Assembly (NCBI GenBank): GCA_030018745.1
Contig: JASEHB010000031.1
Location: forward strand, 1-9,662
Direction of reading: 5' to 3'
DNA: 9,662 nt
From: Desulfatibacillaceae bacterium
Lineage (GTDB): Bacteria > Desulfobacterota > Desulfobacteria > Desulfobacterales > Desulfatibacillaceae
This document shows, one piece after another, positions 1 through 6,845 of the stretch (the first letter of the stretch is position 1; every line of letters starts with the position of its first letter). The position numbers and the translations under genes were made by a program. The notes below the pieces were generated by a model, which saw nothing but the letters and a program-made list of their open reading frames with translations, was not told the origin of the DNA and did not search any database.

Positions 1-1
1 G

Positions 2-376
2 CAAAATCAGTTTTTCAATGCTTTTATCGGAAAAGGCTGCTGCTTTGAGGGCAGGCTTGTTTTTGATGACATGGTGAGGGTGGACGGCGAGCTTAAAGGG
101 GAGGTGACAAGCGAAAAGGGGCTTCTCGTTGTGGGCGAGCAGGGGCTTGTGGATGCAAGGGTTCGCGTTGCCCGTCTGCTGGCGGCAGGCAGGGTAAAGG
201 GAAGGGTGGACGCTGCACAAAAGGTGGAAATTCAGAAAACTGGCTTGGTGGATGCCGATATTGCAAGCCCGGTGCTCACCCTGGAATCGGGAGCTGTTTT
301 CACCGGGCGGGTCTGTGTGGAGGAAATGTCTGCAAGTCCGGAAAAATCGTTGCCCCAGGAGAAAAATCCCGCCTGA
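2..376 (+). CDS. Bactofilin (polymer-forming cytoskeletal protein), 3' part
   Basis: This is the C-terminal 124 residues of a bactofilin (DUF583 family), a small protein that polymerises without nucleotide into filaments, often membrane-associated, with roles in cell shape, stalk or chromosome-segregation structures. The frame is open from the first bases of the window, so the true start lies upstream. The Met codon at 71 is internal, in the run DDMVRVDG, and is not the start. The sequence shows the typical right-handed beta-helix repeat pattern, with glycines and short hydrophobic strands about every 17-20 residues: IGKGCCFEGRL, VRVDGELKGEV, LLVVGEQGLVDARV, AAGRVKGRV, VEIQKTGLVDADI, LTLESGAVFTGRV. 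A short charged, Pro-rich tail follows and ends at TGA 374-376. From recollection, a bactofilin upstream of the atpF'-atpF genes is common in deltaproteobacteria, often after parA/parB. Family call is firm; the specific cellular role is not known. Confidence 0.9.
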   Translation, partial: QNQFFNAFIGKGCCFEGRLVFDDMVRVDGELKGEVTSEKGLLVVGEQGLVDARVRVARLLAAGRVKGRVDAAQKVEIQKTGLVDADIASPVLTLESGAVFTGRVCVEEMSASPEKSLPQEKNPA

Positions 377-523
377 AAAAAAACTGCCTCCGCATTCCGG
401 CAAAATGGCGGCCCCCTTTACTGCTTTGTCTGCGCGCCCGCCTGTGCGCCGGGAAAAGCAGCTTTGCCTGAATATAAGCTTGCAGGTAGCAAAACAAGAA
501 AAACGATTTTTTTCAAAAAACTT

Positions 524-552
524 TTGACAATTATTAAATGGCGGTGTTATAT
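524..552 (+). promoter_or_regulatory. Sigma70-type promoter of the atp operon
   Basis: A perfect -35 box, TTGACA (524-529), is followed after 17 bases by TTATAT (547-552); read one base later with an 18-base spacer, the -10 is TATATG. Run-rich A/T sequence lies directly upstream. Transcription would start near 559, giving a leader of about 125 bases before atpF'. It is the only strong promoter-like match upstream of the operon. The copy of AAATGGCGG at 536-544 lies inside the spacer, where a bound protein would interfere with polymerase. Confidence 0.65.
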
Positions 553-644
553 GACCGCGTCTTTCGTGTAAGTGGCAAGACCGCTTGGAAAAAATGACGG
601 ACGACTTTTGCGTGTGCAGGTTTTTGCTGCGCGGTTTTATTGTT

Positions 645-662
645 GCGGCAGGGCTGTGCCGC
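645..662 (+). promoter_or_regulatory. Hairpin in the atpF' leader
   Basis: GCGGCA (645-650) pairs with TGCCGC (657-662) around a 6-base loop. The stem ends 12 bases before the Shine-Dalgarno-like GAGGTGG (675-681) of atpF'. No T-run follows, so it is unlikely to be a terminator; it could stabilise the mRNA 5' region or modulate initiation. The right arm overlaps the right copy of the 12-bp inverted repeat. Confidence 0.45.
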
Positions 663-684
663 CATTTTGTAAGCGAGGTGGTAA

Positions 685-1116
685 ATGAATGTATTTCCCG
701 ATAGCACTGTTTTTATTCAGATCGTAAATTTTCTGGTACTCATTTTTTTAATGAATATCGTGGTTTACAAGCCCATCCGAAGCATACTTGCCCGTAGGCG
801 GGAAAAGATCGGCGGACTTTCCGGTGATATCGGAACGGCCCGGAAAACAGCTCTCGAAAAGGAGCAGGAGCTGGAGCGCGCCCTGGCTGCGGCCCGCAGT
901 GAAGGTCAGAAGAAAAAGGAGGCCTTAACCGAGGCTGCCATGGCCCAGGAGCAGAAGGTTATAGCCGACATCAACGAAAAGGCGGCCACCCAGCTTGAGC
1001 AGATGCGCACAAAGATTGCCAAGGATGTCGCCCAGGCTGAAAAAGCTCTTGAGGAGCAGATTTCGGCTTTTGCCGAGGCAATAGCCGAAAAAATAATGGG
1101 GAGAGCTCTACAATGA
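685..1116 (+). CDS. atpF': ATP synthase F0 subunit b' (peripheral stalk)
   Basis: This is the first of two tandem b-type stalk subunits. In bacteria with two b genes, one b and one b' form a heterodimeric peripheral stalk that holds F1 (through delta) against the membrane a subunit. The 143-residue product has one membrane helix (about residues 9-28, rich in V, L, I and F), the conserved YKPI turn (28-31), a basic patch (RRREK), then a long Ala/Glu/Lys-rich coiled coil to the C-terminus. Unlike the next gene it has no extra N-terminal hydrophobic segment, which is why I take it as b'. Start ATG 685 follows GAGGTGG (675-681) with short spacing. It overlaps atpF by 4 bases (ATGA, 1113-1116). 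The b versus b' labels could be swapped by other annotators. Confidence 0.92.
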   Translation: MNVFPDSTVFIQIVNFLVLIFLMNIVVYKPIRSILARRREKIGGLSGDIGTARKTALEKEQELERALAAARSEGQKKKEALTEAAMAQEQKVIADINEKAATQLEQMRTKIAKDVAQAEKALEEQISAFAEAIAEKIMGRALQ

Positions 1117-1706
1117 AGCAATTTAATTTTCTGTTGAGCAAAAAAGCGGCGGGCGCGGCCTTGGGCCTTGCGCTGGCCGTGCTTTTCTGCGATTTGGCTT
1201 ATGCAGCCGGAGGTTCTTTCCATCCGCAGCATTGGACCAGCGTTGATTTCTGGCGGATTATGAACTTTCTGGTGTTGCTGGCAGCGCTTGTTTACCTGTT
1301 CAAAAAGGTCGGCAGCCCGGCGCTGGCCAAGCGCATAAGCAATATCGAGCAAGAGTTAAAAGACCTGGAGGCCAAAAAAGAGGCTGCTGCCAGGGAATTG
1401 CTTGAAATGGAAAAACGGCTGGTTGGTTTGGAGGCGGAAGCCCAAGGGGTTGTTGATGATTTTGTGCGTCAGGGCGAGGCTGCCAGAGATAAAATACTGG
1501 CCGAAGCTGCCCGCGCTGCAGACCGGCTTCAGGAGCAGGCGCAGCGCCACATGGCCCATGAACTAAAGCAGGCCCAGGACAGGCTTAAGGAGCAAATGCT
1601 GGCAAAAGCCGTGGCCATGGGCGAGAAGCTTATCAAGGATAACATCAACGAGGCGGACCAGCAGCGCCTTGTTGATGAATATTTAGATAAGGTGGTGGCA
1701 CAGTGA
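1113..1706 (+). CDS. atpF: ATP synthase F0 subunit b (peripheral stalk)
   Basis: This is the second b-type subunit, 197 residues, the expected partner of b' in the peripheral stalk. It differs by an N-terminal hydrophobic segment (about residues 12-26) ending in AYA-A (29-32), which looks like a signal peptide or extra membrane segment. A second hydrophobic helix (about 46-63, starting DFWRIMNFLVLLAALVYLF) is the true b anchor. The rest, from about 75 on, is a charged coiled coil with many Glu, Lys, Ala and Gln residues. In my recollection a cleavable-looking leader is normal for this b type in deltaproteobacteria. Start ATG 1113 overlaps the atpF' stop and has GGGGAG (1098-1103) upstream. 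The stop overlaps the next start as GTGA (1703-1706), suggesting coupled translation. Confidence 0.95.
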   Translation: MKQFNFLLSKKAAGAALGLALAVLFCDLAYAAGGSFHPQHWTSVDFWRIMNFLVLLAALVYLFKKVGSPALAKRISNIEQELKDLEAKKEAAARELLEMEKRLVGLEAEAQGVVDDFVRQGEAARDKILAEAARAADRLQEQAQRHMAHELKQAQDRLKEQMLAKAVAMGEKLIKDNINEADQQRLVDEYLDKVVAQ

Positions 1707-2254
1707 GAAATCTCAAGGTAGCAAGGCGGTATGCAAAAGCGTTGCTGTTGCTGGGCAGGGAGGATGGCCAGGCCGAAACCTACCGCACGCAGATGGAGGA
1801 TTTTGCTTCCGTGCTCCAAAACAGCCCGGATCTTGCAAGCGCCCTTCACAACCCCATCCACCCCGTTGTGGTGCGCAGGGCAGTGCTCAATGCTGTTTTG
1901 GAAAAGCTCAACCCGGCCCCGGTTACAACCTCGTTTTTCCGGCTCCTTTTTGACAAGGGCCGCATTTTATATCTGCCGGACATAGCCCGGCTTTATGGTG
2001 AGCTGGCCGATGAGCTAAAGGGCATCGCCAGGGCCCGCCTCACCACAGCCGTTGATCTGCCCGATGAAACAGCCGAGCAGATAAGGCAGGGGTTAAGCAG
2101 GATGACGGGCAAGGAAGTTGTGCTGGCCGTGGAAAAAGATCCCGCTCTCATCGGTGGAGTTGTGGCCAGGATCGGAGACCTGGTGCTTGATGGGAGCGTT
2201 AGGACCCAGTTACACAATTTGAAAGAATCCCTAAAAAGGAGTGAGGCGGTCTGA
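1703..2254 (+). CDS. atpH: ATP synthase F1 subunit delta (OSCP)
   Basis: Delta links the top of the alpha3beta3 head to the b/b' stalk. The 183-residue product has the N-terminal family motif VARRYAKAL (about residues 6-14), a helical N-domain, and the conserved C-terminal block DPALIGG (146-152) followed by GDLVLDGSVRTQL. Length is normal for the family. The start is GTG at 1703, overlapping the atpF stop by 4 bases, with AAGGTGG (1689-1695) at good spacing; the next in-frame starts would delete the conserved N-terminus. Its TGA (2252-2254) overlaps the atpA ATG by one base (TGATG), continuing the tightly coupled first half of the operon. Confidence 0.96.
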   Translation: MRNLKVARRYAKALLLLGREDGQAETYRTQMEDFASVLQNSPDLASALHNPIHPVVVRRAVLNAVLEKLNPAPVTTSFFRLLFDKGRILYLPDIARLYGELADELKGIARARLTTAVDLPDETAEQIRQGLSRMTGKEVVLAVEKDPALIGGVVARIGDLVLDGSVRTQLHNLKESLKRSEAV

Positions 2255-3771
2255 TGGAAATTCGAGCGGAAGAAATAAGCCAGATTATCAAGCAGCAGAT
2301 CCAGGACTATGACAAGAAGGTGGATCTGGCCGAAACCGGCACGGTTCTCTCCGTGGGAGACGGCATTGCCCGTGTTTACGGACTGGAAAAAGTCATGGCT
2401 CTGGAACTCGTGGAATTTCCCGGCGGCATCATGGGCCTGGCGCTTAACCTTGAAGAGGACAATGTCGGTATCGCCGTCATGGGCGAAGTTGTCCACATCA
2501 AGGAAGGCGACATGGTAAAGCGGACCGGGCGCATTGCCCAGGTCCCCGTGGGCGAGGCTGTTTTGGGCCGCGTTGTGGACGCCCTGGGAGCTCCCATTGA
2601 CGGAAAAGGCCCCATTGAAGGAGCCGAAACCCGCCGCGTGGAAATGGTTGCACCCGGTGTTATCGCCAGGAAGAGCGTGCATGAGCCAATGTACACCGGC
2701 CTCAAGGCTGTTGACGCCATGACGCCTGTTGGCCGCGGCCAGCGCGAGCTTATCATCGGCGACCGCCAGATAGGCAAGACAGCCATCGGCATTGACGCCA
2801 TCCTTGCCCAGAAGAACTCGGGCATCAAGTGCATCTATGTGGCAACCGGCCAGAAGAAGTCCTCGGTGGCCCAGGTGGTTGCAATTCTGGAAAAGTACGG
2901 CGCAATGGAGTACACCACGGTCGTTGCAGCCTGCGCCTCCGACCCGGCCACCCTTCAGTACATTTCGCCTTATGCGGGTTGCGCCATGGGCGAATACTTC
3001 CGGGATAAGGGCGAGCACGCGCTCATCGTTTACGATGACCTTTCCAAGCAGGCTGCTGCCTACCGGCAGATTTCCCTTCTGCTGCGCCGTCCCCCCGGAC
3101 GCGAGGCCTATCCCGGCGACATTTTCTATAACCACTCCCGGCTTCTGGAGCGCGCCTCCAAATTGAGTGACGAGCTGGGTGCAGGAAGCCTCACGGCTCT
3201 GCCTGTCATTGAAACCCAGGCAGGCGATGTTTCCGCCTACATCCCCACAAATGTTATTTCCATCACAGACGGCCAGATTTACCTTGAGCCGGGCCTCTTC
3301 TTTGCAGGTGTGCGCCCGGCCATCAATGTGGGCCTTTCTGTGTCCCGCGTGGGTGGCGCTGCCCAGGAAAAAGCAATGAAGCAGGTGGCAGGAAGCCTGC
3401 GTATGGACCTGGCCCAGTTCCGCGAGCTTGAGGCCTTTGCAGCTTTCGGCTCGGATTTGGATGCAGCCACCCAGGCCCAGCTCATCCGTGGCGAGCGTCT
3501 GGTGGAAATTTTGAAGCAGCCCCAGTACCAGCCCCTGCCCCTGGAAAAACAGGTGGCCATTCTTTATGCAGGAGCCAACGGTTTTCTGGACAAGCTGTCG
3601 GTGAAGGTTGTGGGCAAGTACGAAGCCGGCCTCTACAGTTTCCTGGAGAGCAAGTATTCAGGAATTCTCACAGGCATAGCCAAAGAGCGCAAGATTACCG
3701 ATGAGCTGGATGATCAGCTTCAGGCTGCTCTCAAGGAATACGGCGAGCAATTCAAGGACACCATCCAGTAA
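2254..3771 (+). CDS. atpA: ATP synthase F1 subunit alpha
   Basis: Alpha alternates with beta in the F1 hexamer. It binds nucleotide at non-catalytic sites and supplies the arginine finger to the catalytic site. The 505-residue product is full length. In order it shows an N-terminal helix (about 1-25) that contacts delta, the beta-barrel domain (about 26-95), the P-loop GDRQIGKT (169-176), and the C-terminal SVSRVGG, whose Arg365 is the expected finger. Conserved blocks VGRGQRELIIG and RRPPGREAYPGD are intact. AAGGAG (2237-2241) lies in the 3' end of atpH, and the start overlaps the atpH stop by one base. A 55-base spacer with a hairpin follows. Nothing is missing or broken. Confidence 0.99.
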   Translation: MEIRAEEISQIIKQQIQDYDKKVDLAETGTVLSVGDGIARVYGLEKVMALELVEFPGGIMGLALNLEEDNVGIAVMGEVVHIKEGDMVKRTGRIAQVPVGEAVLGRVVDALGAPIDGKGPIEGAETRRVEMVAPGVIARKSVHEPMYTGLKAVDAMTPVGRGQRELIIGDRQIGKTAIGIDAILAQKNSGIKCIYVATGQKKSSVAQVVAILEKYGAMEYTTVVAACASDPATLQYISPYAGCAMGEYFRDKGEHALIVYDDLSKQAAAYRQISLLLRRPPGREAYPGDIFYNHSRLLERASKLSDELGAGSLTALPVIETQAGDVSAYIPTNVISITDGQIYLEPGLFFAGVRPAINVGLSVSRVGGAAQEKAMKQVAGSLRMDLAQFRELEAFAAFGSDLDAATQAQLIRGERLVEILKQPQYQPLPLEKQVAILYAGANGFLDKLSVKVVGKYEAGLYSFLESKYSGILTGIAKERKITDELDDQLQAALKEYGEQFKDTIQ

Positions 3772-3779
3772 AGCCGAAT

Positions 3780-3802
3780 CCGGGCTGCACGAAGTTGCCC
3801 GG
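3780..3802 (+). promoter_or_regulatory. Hairpin in the atpA-atpG spacer
   Basis: CCGGGC (3780-3785) pairs with GCCCGG (3797-3802) around an 11-base loop, nine bases after the atpA stop. There is no T-run, so it is not a standard terminator. It could protect the 3' end of the upstream message from exonuclease or be a processing signal that uncouples alpha from gamma translation. Function is inference. Confidence 0.4.
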
Positions 3803-3826
3803 CGGCCCTGATAGGGGTGTGACCAT

Positions 3827-4714
3827 ATGGCAAGTCTAAAAGATGTAAAAGCCAAGATCTCCGGCGTTAAAAAAACCCGGCAGATCACAAAGGCCATGAA
3901 TATGGTGGCTGCCTCGCGTTTGAGGGGATCCCAGCTCGCCATGGAATCTTTCCGGCCATATGCCGAAAAGTTTTCCGAGGTGCTGGGAAGCCTTGCAGAG
4001 CGTGCAGGCGGCGAGGCAGGCCCGCTGATAGTGCCAAAGGAACAGGTGAAAAAGGTCTGCCTTGTCCTGTGCACCAGCGATAGAGGCCTGTGCGGCGGTT
4101 TTAACTCCAATGCAATTCATGCGGCAGAGGCTTTTGTAAAGCAGCAGAAAGCCAAAGGGGTTGCGGTCAGTCTGGTCTGCTTCGGTAAAAAAGGGCGCGA
4201 TTGGGCCCGCAAGGAAAAGCTTCCCATTGTTGAGGCCCACCTGGGCATAATGGGAACCCGCATCCCTTTTACAACGGCTGCAAAATCGGGCCAGAAGCTC
4301 ATTGATGGATTTCTCAAAAACGAATTTGATGAGGTCCATGTGGGATATTCCCGCTTTGTGAGCATGGCCAGGCAGACTCCCCTGATGCAGCAGATTTTGC
4401 CCATTCCTCCCATTGAAAAAAAGGAAGAGGAGGCTTCCAAAGGCGATTATCTGCCAGAGCATATCTGCGAGCCTTCCGCCCAGGAGCTTTTGGAGCAACT
4501 GCTTCCCAAAAGTGTTTTCATTATGCTGTTTTCCGCCTTGCTGGAAACATCCACAAGCGAACACGCTGCCCGCATGGCGGCCATGGATAATGCCACCAAG
4601 GCATGCAACGATATGCTCGATGAACTCACCCTGACCTATAACAAGGCCCGGCAGGCTGCCATTACCAAGGAGCTTATGGACATTGTTGGCGGCGCCGAGG
4701 CGCTTAAGGGTTAA
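3827..4714 (+). CDS. atpG: ATP synthase F1 subunit gamma
   Basis: Gamma is the central rotor shaft that turns inside alpha3beta3 and couples proton flow to catalysis. The 295-residue product begins with the long N-terminal coiled-coil helix carrying the family pattern VKKTRQITKAMNMVAASRL (about 14-32). The central Rossmann-like domain has LCTSDRGLCGGF (81-92), and the C-terminal helix ends in NKARQAAITKELMDIVGGA, the signature that reaches into the beta subunits. A Lys/Glu-rich insert (IEKKEEEASKGD) lies near residues 195-206, a region variable between species. Start ATG 3827 follows AGGGGTGTG (about 3812-3820). I see no thiol-regulation insert of the chloroplast type; the Cys residues at 82 and 89 belong to the conserved block. 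Confidence 0.98.
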   Translation: MASLKDVKAKISGVKKTRQITKAMNMVAASRLRGSQLAMESFRPYAEKFSEVLGSLAERAGGEAGPLIVPKEQVKKVCLVLCTSDRGLCGGFNSNAIHAAEAFVKQQKAKGVAVSLVCFGKKGRDWARKEKLPIVEAHLGIMGTRIPFTTAAKSGQKLIDGFLKNEFDEVHVGYSRFVSMARQTPLMQQILPIPPIEKKEEEASKGDYLPEHICEPSAQELLEQLLPKSVFIMLFSALLETSTSEHAARMAAMDNATKACNDMLDELTLTYNKARQAAITKELMDIVGGAEALKG

Positions 4715-4719
4715 TCCAC

Positions 4720-4749
4720 AAACGGCAGGCCTGGAGCTGACCGTTTTTT
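4720..4749 (+). terminator. Terminator-like hairpin between atpG and atpD (possible attenuator)
   Basis: AAACGGCAG (4720-4728) pairs with CTG plus CCGTTT (4737-4739 and 4741-4746, one bulged A at 4740) around an 8-base loop, and the T-run 4744-4749 forms the end of the arm and its tail. The shape is that of a weak intrinsic terminator. It sits directly before the strong ribosome site GAGGAGGT (4751-4758) of atpD, so complete termination is unlikely, as beta is needed at three copies per complex. Partial termination or a processing site is more plausible. Confidence 0.45.
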
Positions 4750-4764
4750 CGAGGAGGTCTTTTA

Positions 4765-6183
4765 ATGACTGAAAATTTGGGAAAAGTAACACAGGTTATG
4801 GGTCCGGTTGTGGATGTTGAGTTTGAGCCTGGCAAGCTCCCCCATATCCTCACCGCGCTTACGCTTACTAACCCGGCAATCAATGACGAGCCAGACAACC
4901 TGGTGGTTGAAGTCGCCCAGCACCTTGGCGACAATGTTGTGCGCGCCATTGCAATGGATGTTACAGACGGCCTTACCCGTGGCATGGAAGTCAGGGACAC
5001 GGGCAGCCCCATCCAGATGCCTGTGGGCGAAGCGGTTCTTGGCAGGGTCCTAAATGTTGTGGGCCGCCCTGTGGATGGCTTGGGGCCTGTCAGCCAGGAA
5101 AAACTCCGCTCCATCCATCGTCTTGCACCCAAGTTCACGGAGCAGGACACCACGGTTCATGTTCTTGAAACCGGCGTCAAGGTTATTGACCTGCTGGTAC
5201 CCTTCCCCCGCGGCGGCAAAATGGGAATGTTCGGCGGCGCTGGCGTGGGCAAGACCGTTATCATGATGGAGATGGTTCACAACATCGCCATGCAGCACGG
5301 CGGCATTTCCGTGTTTGCCGGCGTGGGTGAGCGCACCCGTGAAGGAAACGACCTTTATCACGAGATGAAGGATTCCGGCGTTCTTCCCAAGGCCTCCCTT
5401 GTTTACGGCCAGATGACTGAACCCCCCGGAGCGCGCGCGCGCGTTGCTCTTTCAGCCCTCACCAGCGCCGAGTATTTCCGCGATGAGGAAGGCCAGGATG
5501 TTCTCATCTTCATTGACAACATCTTCCGTTTCACCCAGGCCGGCTCCGAGGTTTCCGCCCTTCTTGGCCGTATGCCCTCCGCGGTTGGTTATCAGCCCAC
5601 CCTGGCTGTTGACCTTGGCGAGCTTCAGGAGCGCATCACATCCACGGACAAAGGCTCCATCACCGCTGTCCAGTGCGTTTATGTTCCTGCAGACGACCTT
5701 ACCGACCCTGCTCCGGCAACCACATTCGCACATTTGGACGGCACCGTGGTTTTGAGCCGCCAGATCGTGGAGCTTGGCATATACCCGGCAGTGGATCCCC
5801 TGGACTCATCTTCCCGCATTCTGGATCCTGGCTATCTGGGCGAAGAGCATTACAATGTTGCCCGTAATGTTCAGCAGATTCTCCAGAAGTACAAGGAGCT
5901 CCAGGACATCATCGCCATTCTTGGCATTGAGGAGCTGTCGGACGAGGACAAGGTCATTGTGTCGCGGGCGCGCAAAATCCAGCGCTTCTTGTCCCAGCCC
6001 TTCCATGTTGCGGAAAACTTCACCGGCCTGCACGGCGCTTATGTGAAGCTGGAAGACACCATTCGCGGCTTCAAGGAAATTGTGGATGGCAAGCACGATG
6101 ACCTGCCGGAGCGCGCCTTCTACATGGTAGGCGGAATTGATGAAGCCATTGAAAAAGCTCGGAAAATGAGCCAGGCAGCATAA
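4765..6183 (+). CDS. atpD: ATP synthase F1 subunit beta (catalytic)
   Basis: Beta carries the catalytic sites where ADP and phosphate are joined. The 472-residue product is full length and intact: an N-terminal beta-barrel, Walker A GGAGVGKT (157-164), the catalytic Glu in GERTREGND (Glu189, with Arg190), Walker B LIFID (Asp251), and the C-terminal lever region, here EELSDEDK (389-396) instead of the usual DELSEEDK, a common conservative variant. ATG 4765 has the best ribosome site in the operon, GAGGAGGT (4751-4758), fitting the need for three beta per complex. Codon use matches the neighbours. It is followed by an unusually long 148-base spacer before atpC. Confidence 0.99.
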   Translation: MTENLGKVTQVMGPVVDVEFEPGKLPHILTALTLTNPAINDEPDNLVVEVAQHLGDNVVRAIAMDVTDGLTRGMEVRDTGSPIQMPVGEAVLGRVLNVVGRPVDGLGPVSQEKLRSIHRLAPKFTEQDTTVHVLETGVKVIDLLVPFPRGGKMGMFGGAGVGKTVIMMEMVHNIAMQHGGISVFAGVGERTREGNDLYHEMKDSGVLPKASLVYGQMTEPPGARARVALSALTSAEYFRDEEGQDVLIFIDNIFRFTQAGSEVSALLGRMPSAVGYQPTLAVDLGELQERITSTDKGSITAVQCVYVPADDLTDPAPATTFAHLDGTVVLSRQIVELGIYPAVDPLDSSSRILDPGYLGEEHYNVARNVQQILQKYKELQDIIAILGIEELSDEDKVIVSRARKIQRFLSQPFHVAENFTGLHGAYVKLEDTIRGFKEIVDGKHDDLPERAFYMVGGIDEAIEKARKMSQAA

Positions 6184-6331
6184 GGATAAAACCCTGCGCT
6201 TTCTTTTTTGGCGCATTGCTGGCAAGCGCTTCCTGGGCTGGATGCAGGCGCAAGACCCTTGAACCGGATAAGAGTCCGGAATGCTTCTGCGCAAAACCTG
6301 ACAGGGAGCGTTCCAGATAAAAGAGGATAGC
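6184..6331 (+). promoter_or_regulatory. Long atpD-atpC spacer with a two-part hairpin
   Basis: At 148 bases this is the longest gap within the operon. Inside it, CCGGA (6264-6268) pairs with TCCGG (6275-6279) around a 6-base loop, and further out GCGC plus AGA (6248-6251, 6253-6255) pair with TCT plus GCGC (6286-6292), so the two stems stack with an internal loop. No T-run follows, no promoter is obvious, and I see no small gene. Possible roles are mRNA processing or setting the lower output of epsilon, which is needed at one copy per complex. Confidence 0.4.
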
Positions 6332-6772
6332 ATGGCTGGCACTATTCAACTGGAAGTGGTGACACCCGAAAAACTTGTGGTGAGCGAAGAGGCAACCATT
6401 GTAATGGCGCCCGGCGCTGAAGGCGAATTTGGCGTTCTGCCCGGGCACACGCCCTTTCTCACATCCCTGACTCTGGGAACCCTGCGCTACCGCGATACAG
6501 CAGGCACGGAGCGTTGCGTTTTCATCAACGGCGGATTTGCCGAAGCTCTGCCCGACAGAGTGACGGTTCTGGCCCAGAGCGCAGAGCGGCGTTGCGACAT
6601 TGATATCAATCGGGCCAAAGCCGCCCTGGAGCGCGCAAAAAAGCGGCTGGAGCATCCGGAGGATGCATTTGTTGAGCCTGACATGGATTTTGAGCGGGCC
6701 AAGGCCGCCCTTGCGCGGGCGCAAACAAGAATGAGCCTGGCTGAAACCAGAAGGAATGTCGCAATGCAGTAG
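6332..6772 (+). CDS. atpC: ATP synthase F1 subunit epsilon
   Basis: Epsilon sits with gamma on the c-ring and can inhibit ATP hydrolysis by extending its C-terminal helices. The 146-residue product has the N-terminal beta-sandwich (about 1-88, with the family motifs GEFGVLPGHTP and FINGGFAE) and a two-helix C-terminal domain made of two similar Arg/Ala/Lys-rich segments, DINRAKAALERAKKRL and DFERAKAALARAQTRM. The full C-terminal domain means the inhibitory function could be present. ATG 6332 follows AGAGGA (6323-6328). It is the last gene of the operon; a strong dyad follows 73 bases after the stop. No atpB, atpE or atpI lies in the window. Confidence 0.97.
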   Translation: MAGTIQLEVVTPEKLVVSEEATIVMAPGAEGEFGVLPGHTPFLTSLTLGTLRYRDTAGTERCVFINGGFAEALPDRVTVLAQSAERRCDIDINRAKAALERAKKRLEHPEDAFVEPDMDFERAKAALARAQTRMSLAETRRNVAMQ

Positions 6773-6845
6773 GAGGCGCGCGTTTCCCAGATTTTTCCGG
6801 AGGGCCAGGCACAAAAGTCAGGCTTCTCCCTGCCTTGTTTCAAGA

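Larger units (their letters stand above)
401..669. repeat. 12-bp inverted repeat flanking the atp promoter
   Basis: CAAAATGGCGGC at 401-412 recurs as its exact reverse complement GCCGCCATTTTG at 658-669, centred near 535 in the promoter spacer. The core AAATGGCGG (403-411 on +, 659-667 on -) occurs a third time on + at 536-544, inside the spacer. I see the repeats directly. Whether they are operators or chance in a G/C-rich spacer is open. Confidence 0.55.
377..684. other. Intergenic region between bactofilin and the atp operon
   Basis: This 308-base gap has no convincing gene. Small open frames across it lack a family signature and a clear ribosome site. It holds the atp promoter (524-552), an A/T-rich stretch just upstream of it (about 490-523) that could act as an UP element, a 12-bp inverted repeat pair (401-412 and 658-669) and a hairpin in the leader (645-662). 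No clear rho-independent terminator for the bactofilin gene is visible. The only candidate is an A/T-only dyad around 498-515 (GAAAAA, then TTTTTTTC), which is too weak to call. Confidence 0.8.

Noticed and set aside
252..527. 91-residue open frame overlapping the end of the bactofilin gene
   Set aside because: It is in another frame over the bactofilin 3' end and runs through the upstream A/T stretch to the -35 box of the atp promoter; no ribosome site or homology pattern.
1993..3135. 380-residue open frame on the minus strand
   Set aside because: It lies opposite atpH and atpA, which are certain genes in the other strand. It has no family signature and is a by-product of biased third positions.
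3836..4792. 318-residue open frame on the minus strand
   Set aside because: It lies opposite atpG, has no recognisable motif and no promoter or ribosome site; a shadow of the real gene.
5431..5443. Alternating GC run of 13 bases inside atpD
   Set aside because: It could favour Z-DNA, but it simply encodes the conserved Ala-Arg-Ala-Arg stretch with GCG/CGC codons; no evidence of a role.
6610..6730. Similar DNA segments in the 3' part of atpC
   Set aside because: They encode the two related helices of the epsilon C-terminal domain, a family trait, and are not a recent duplication.
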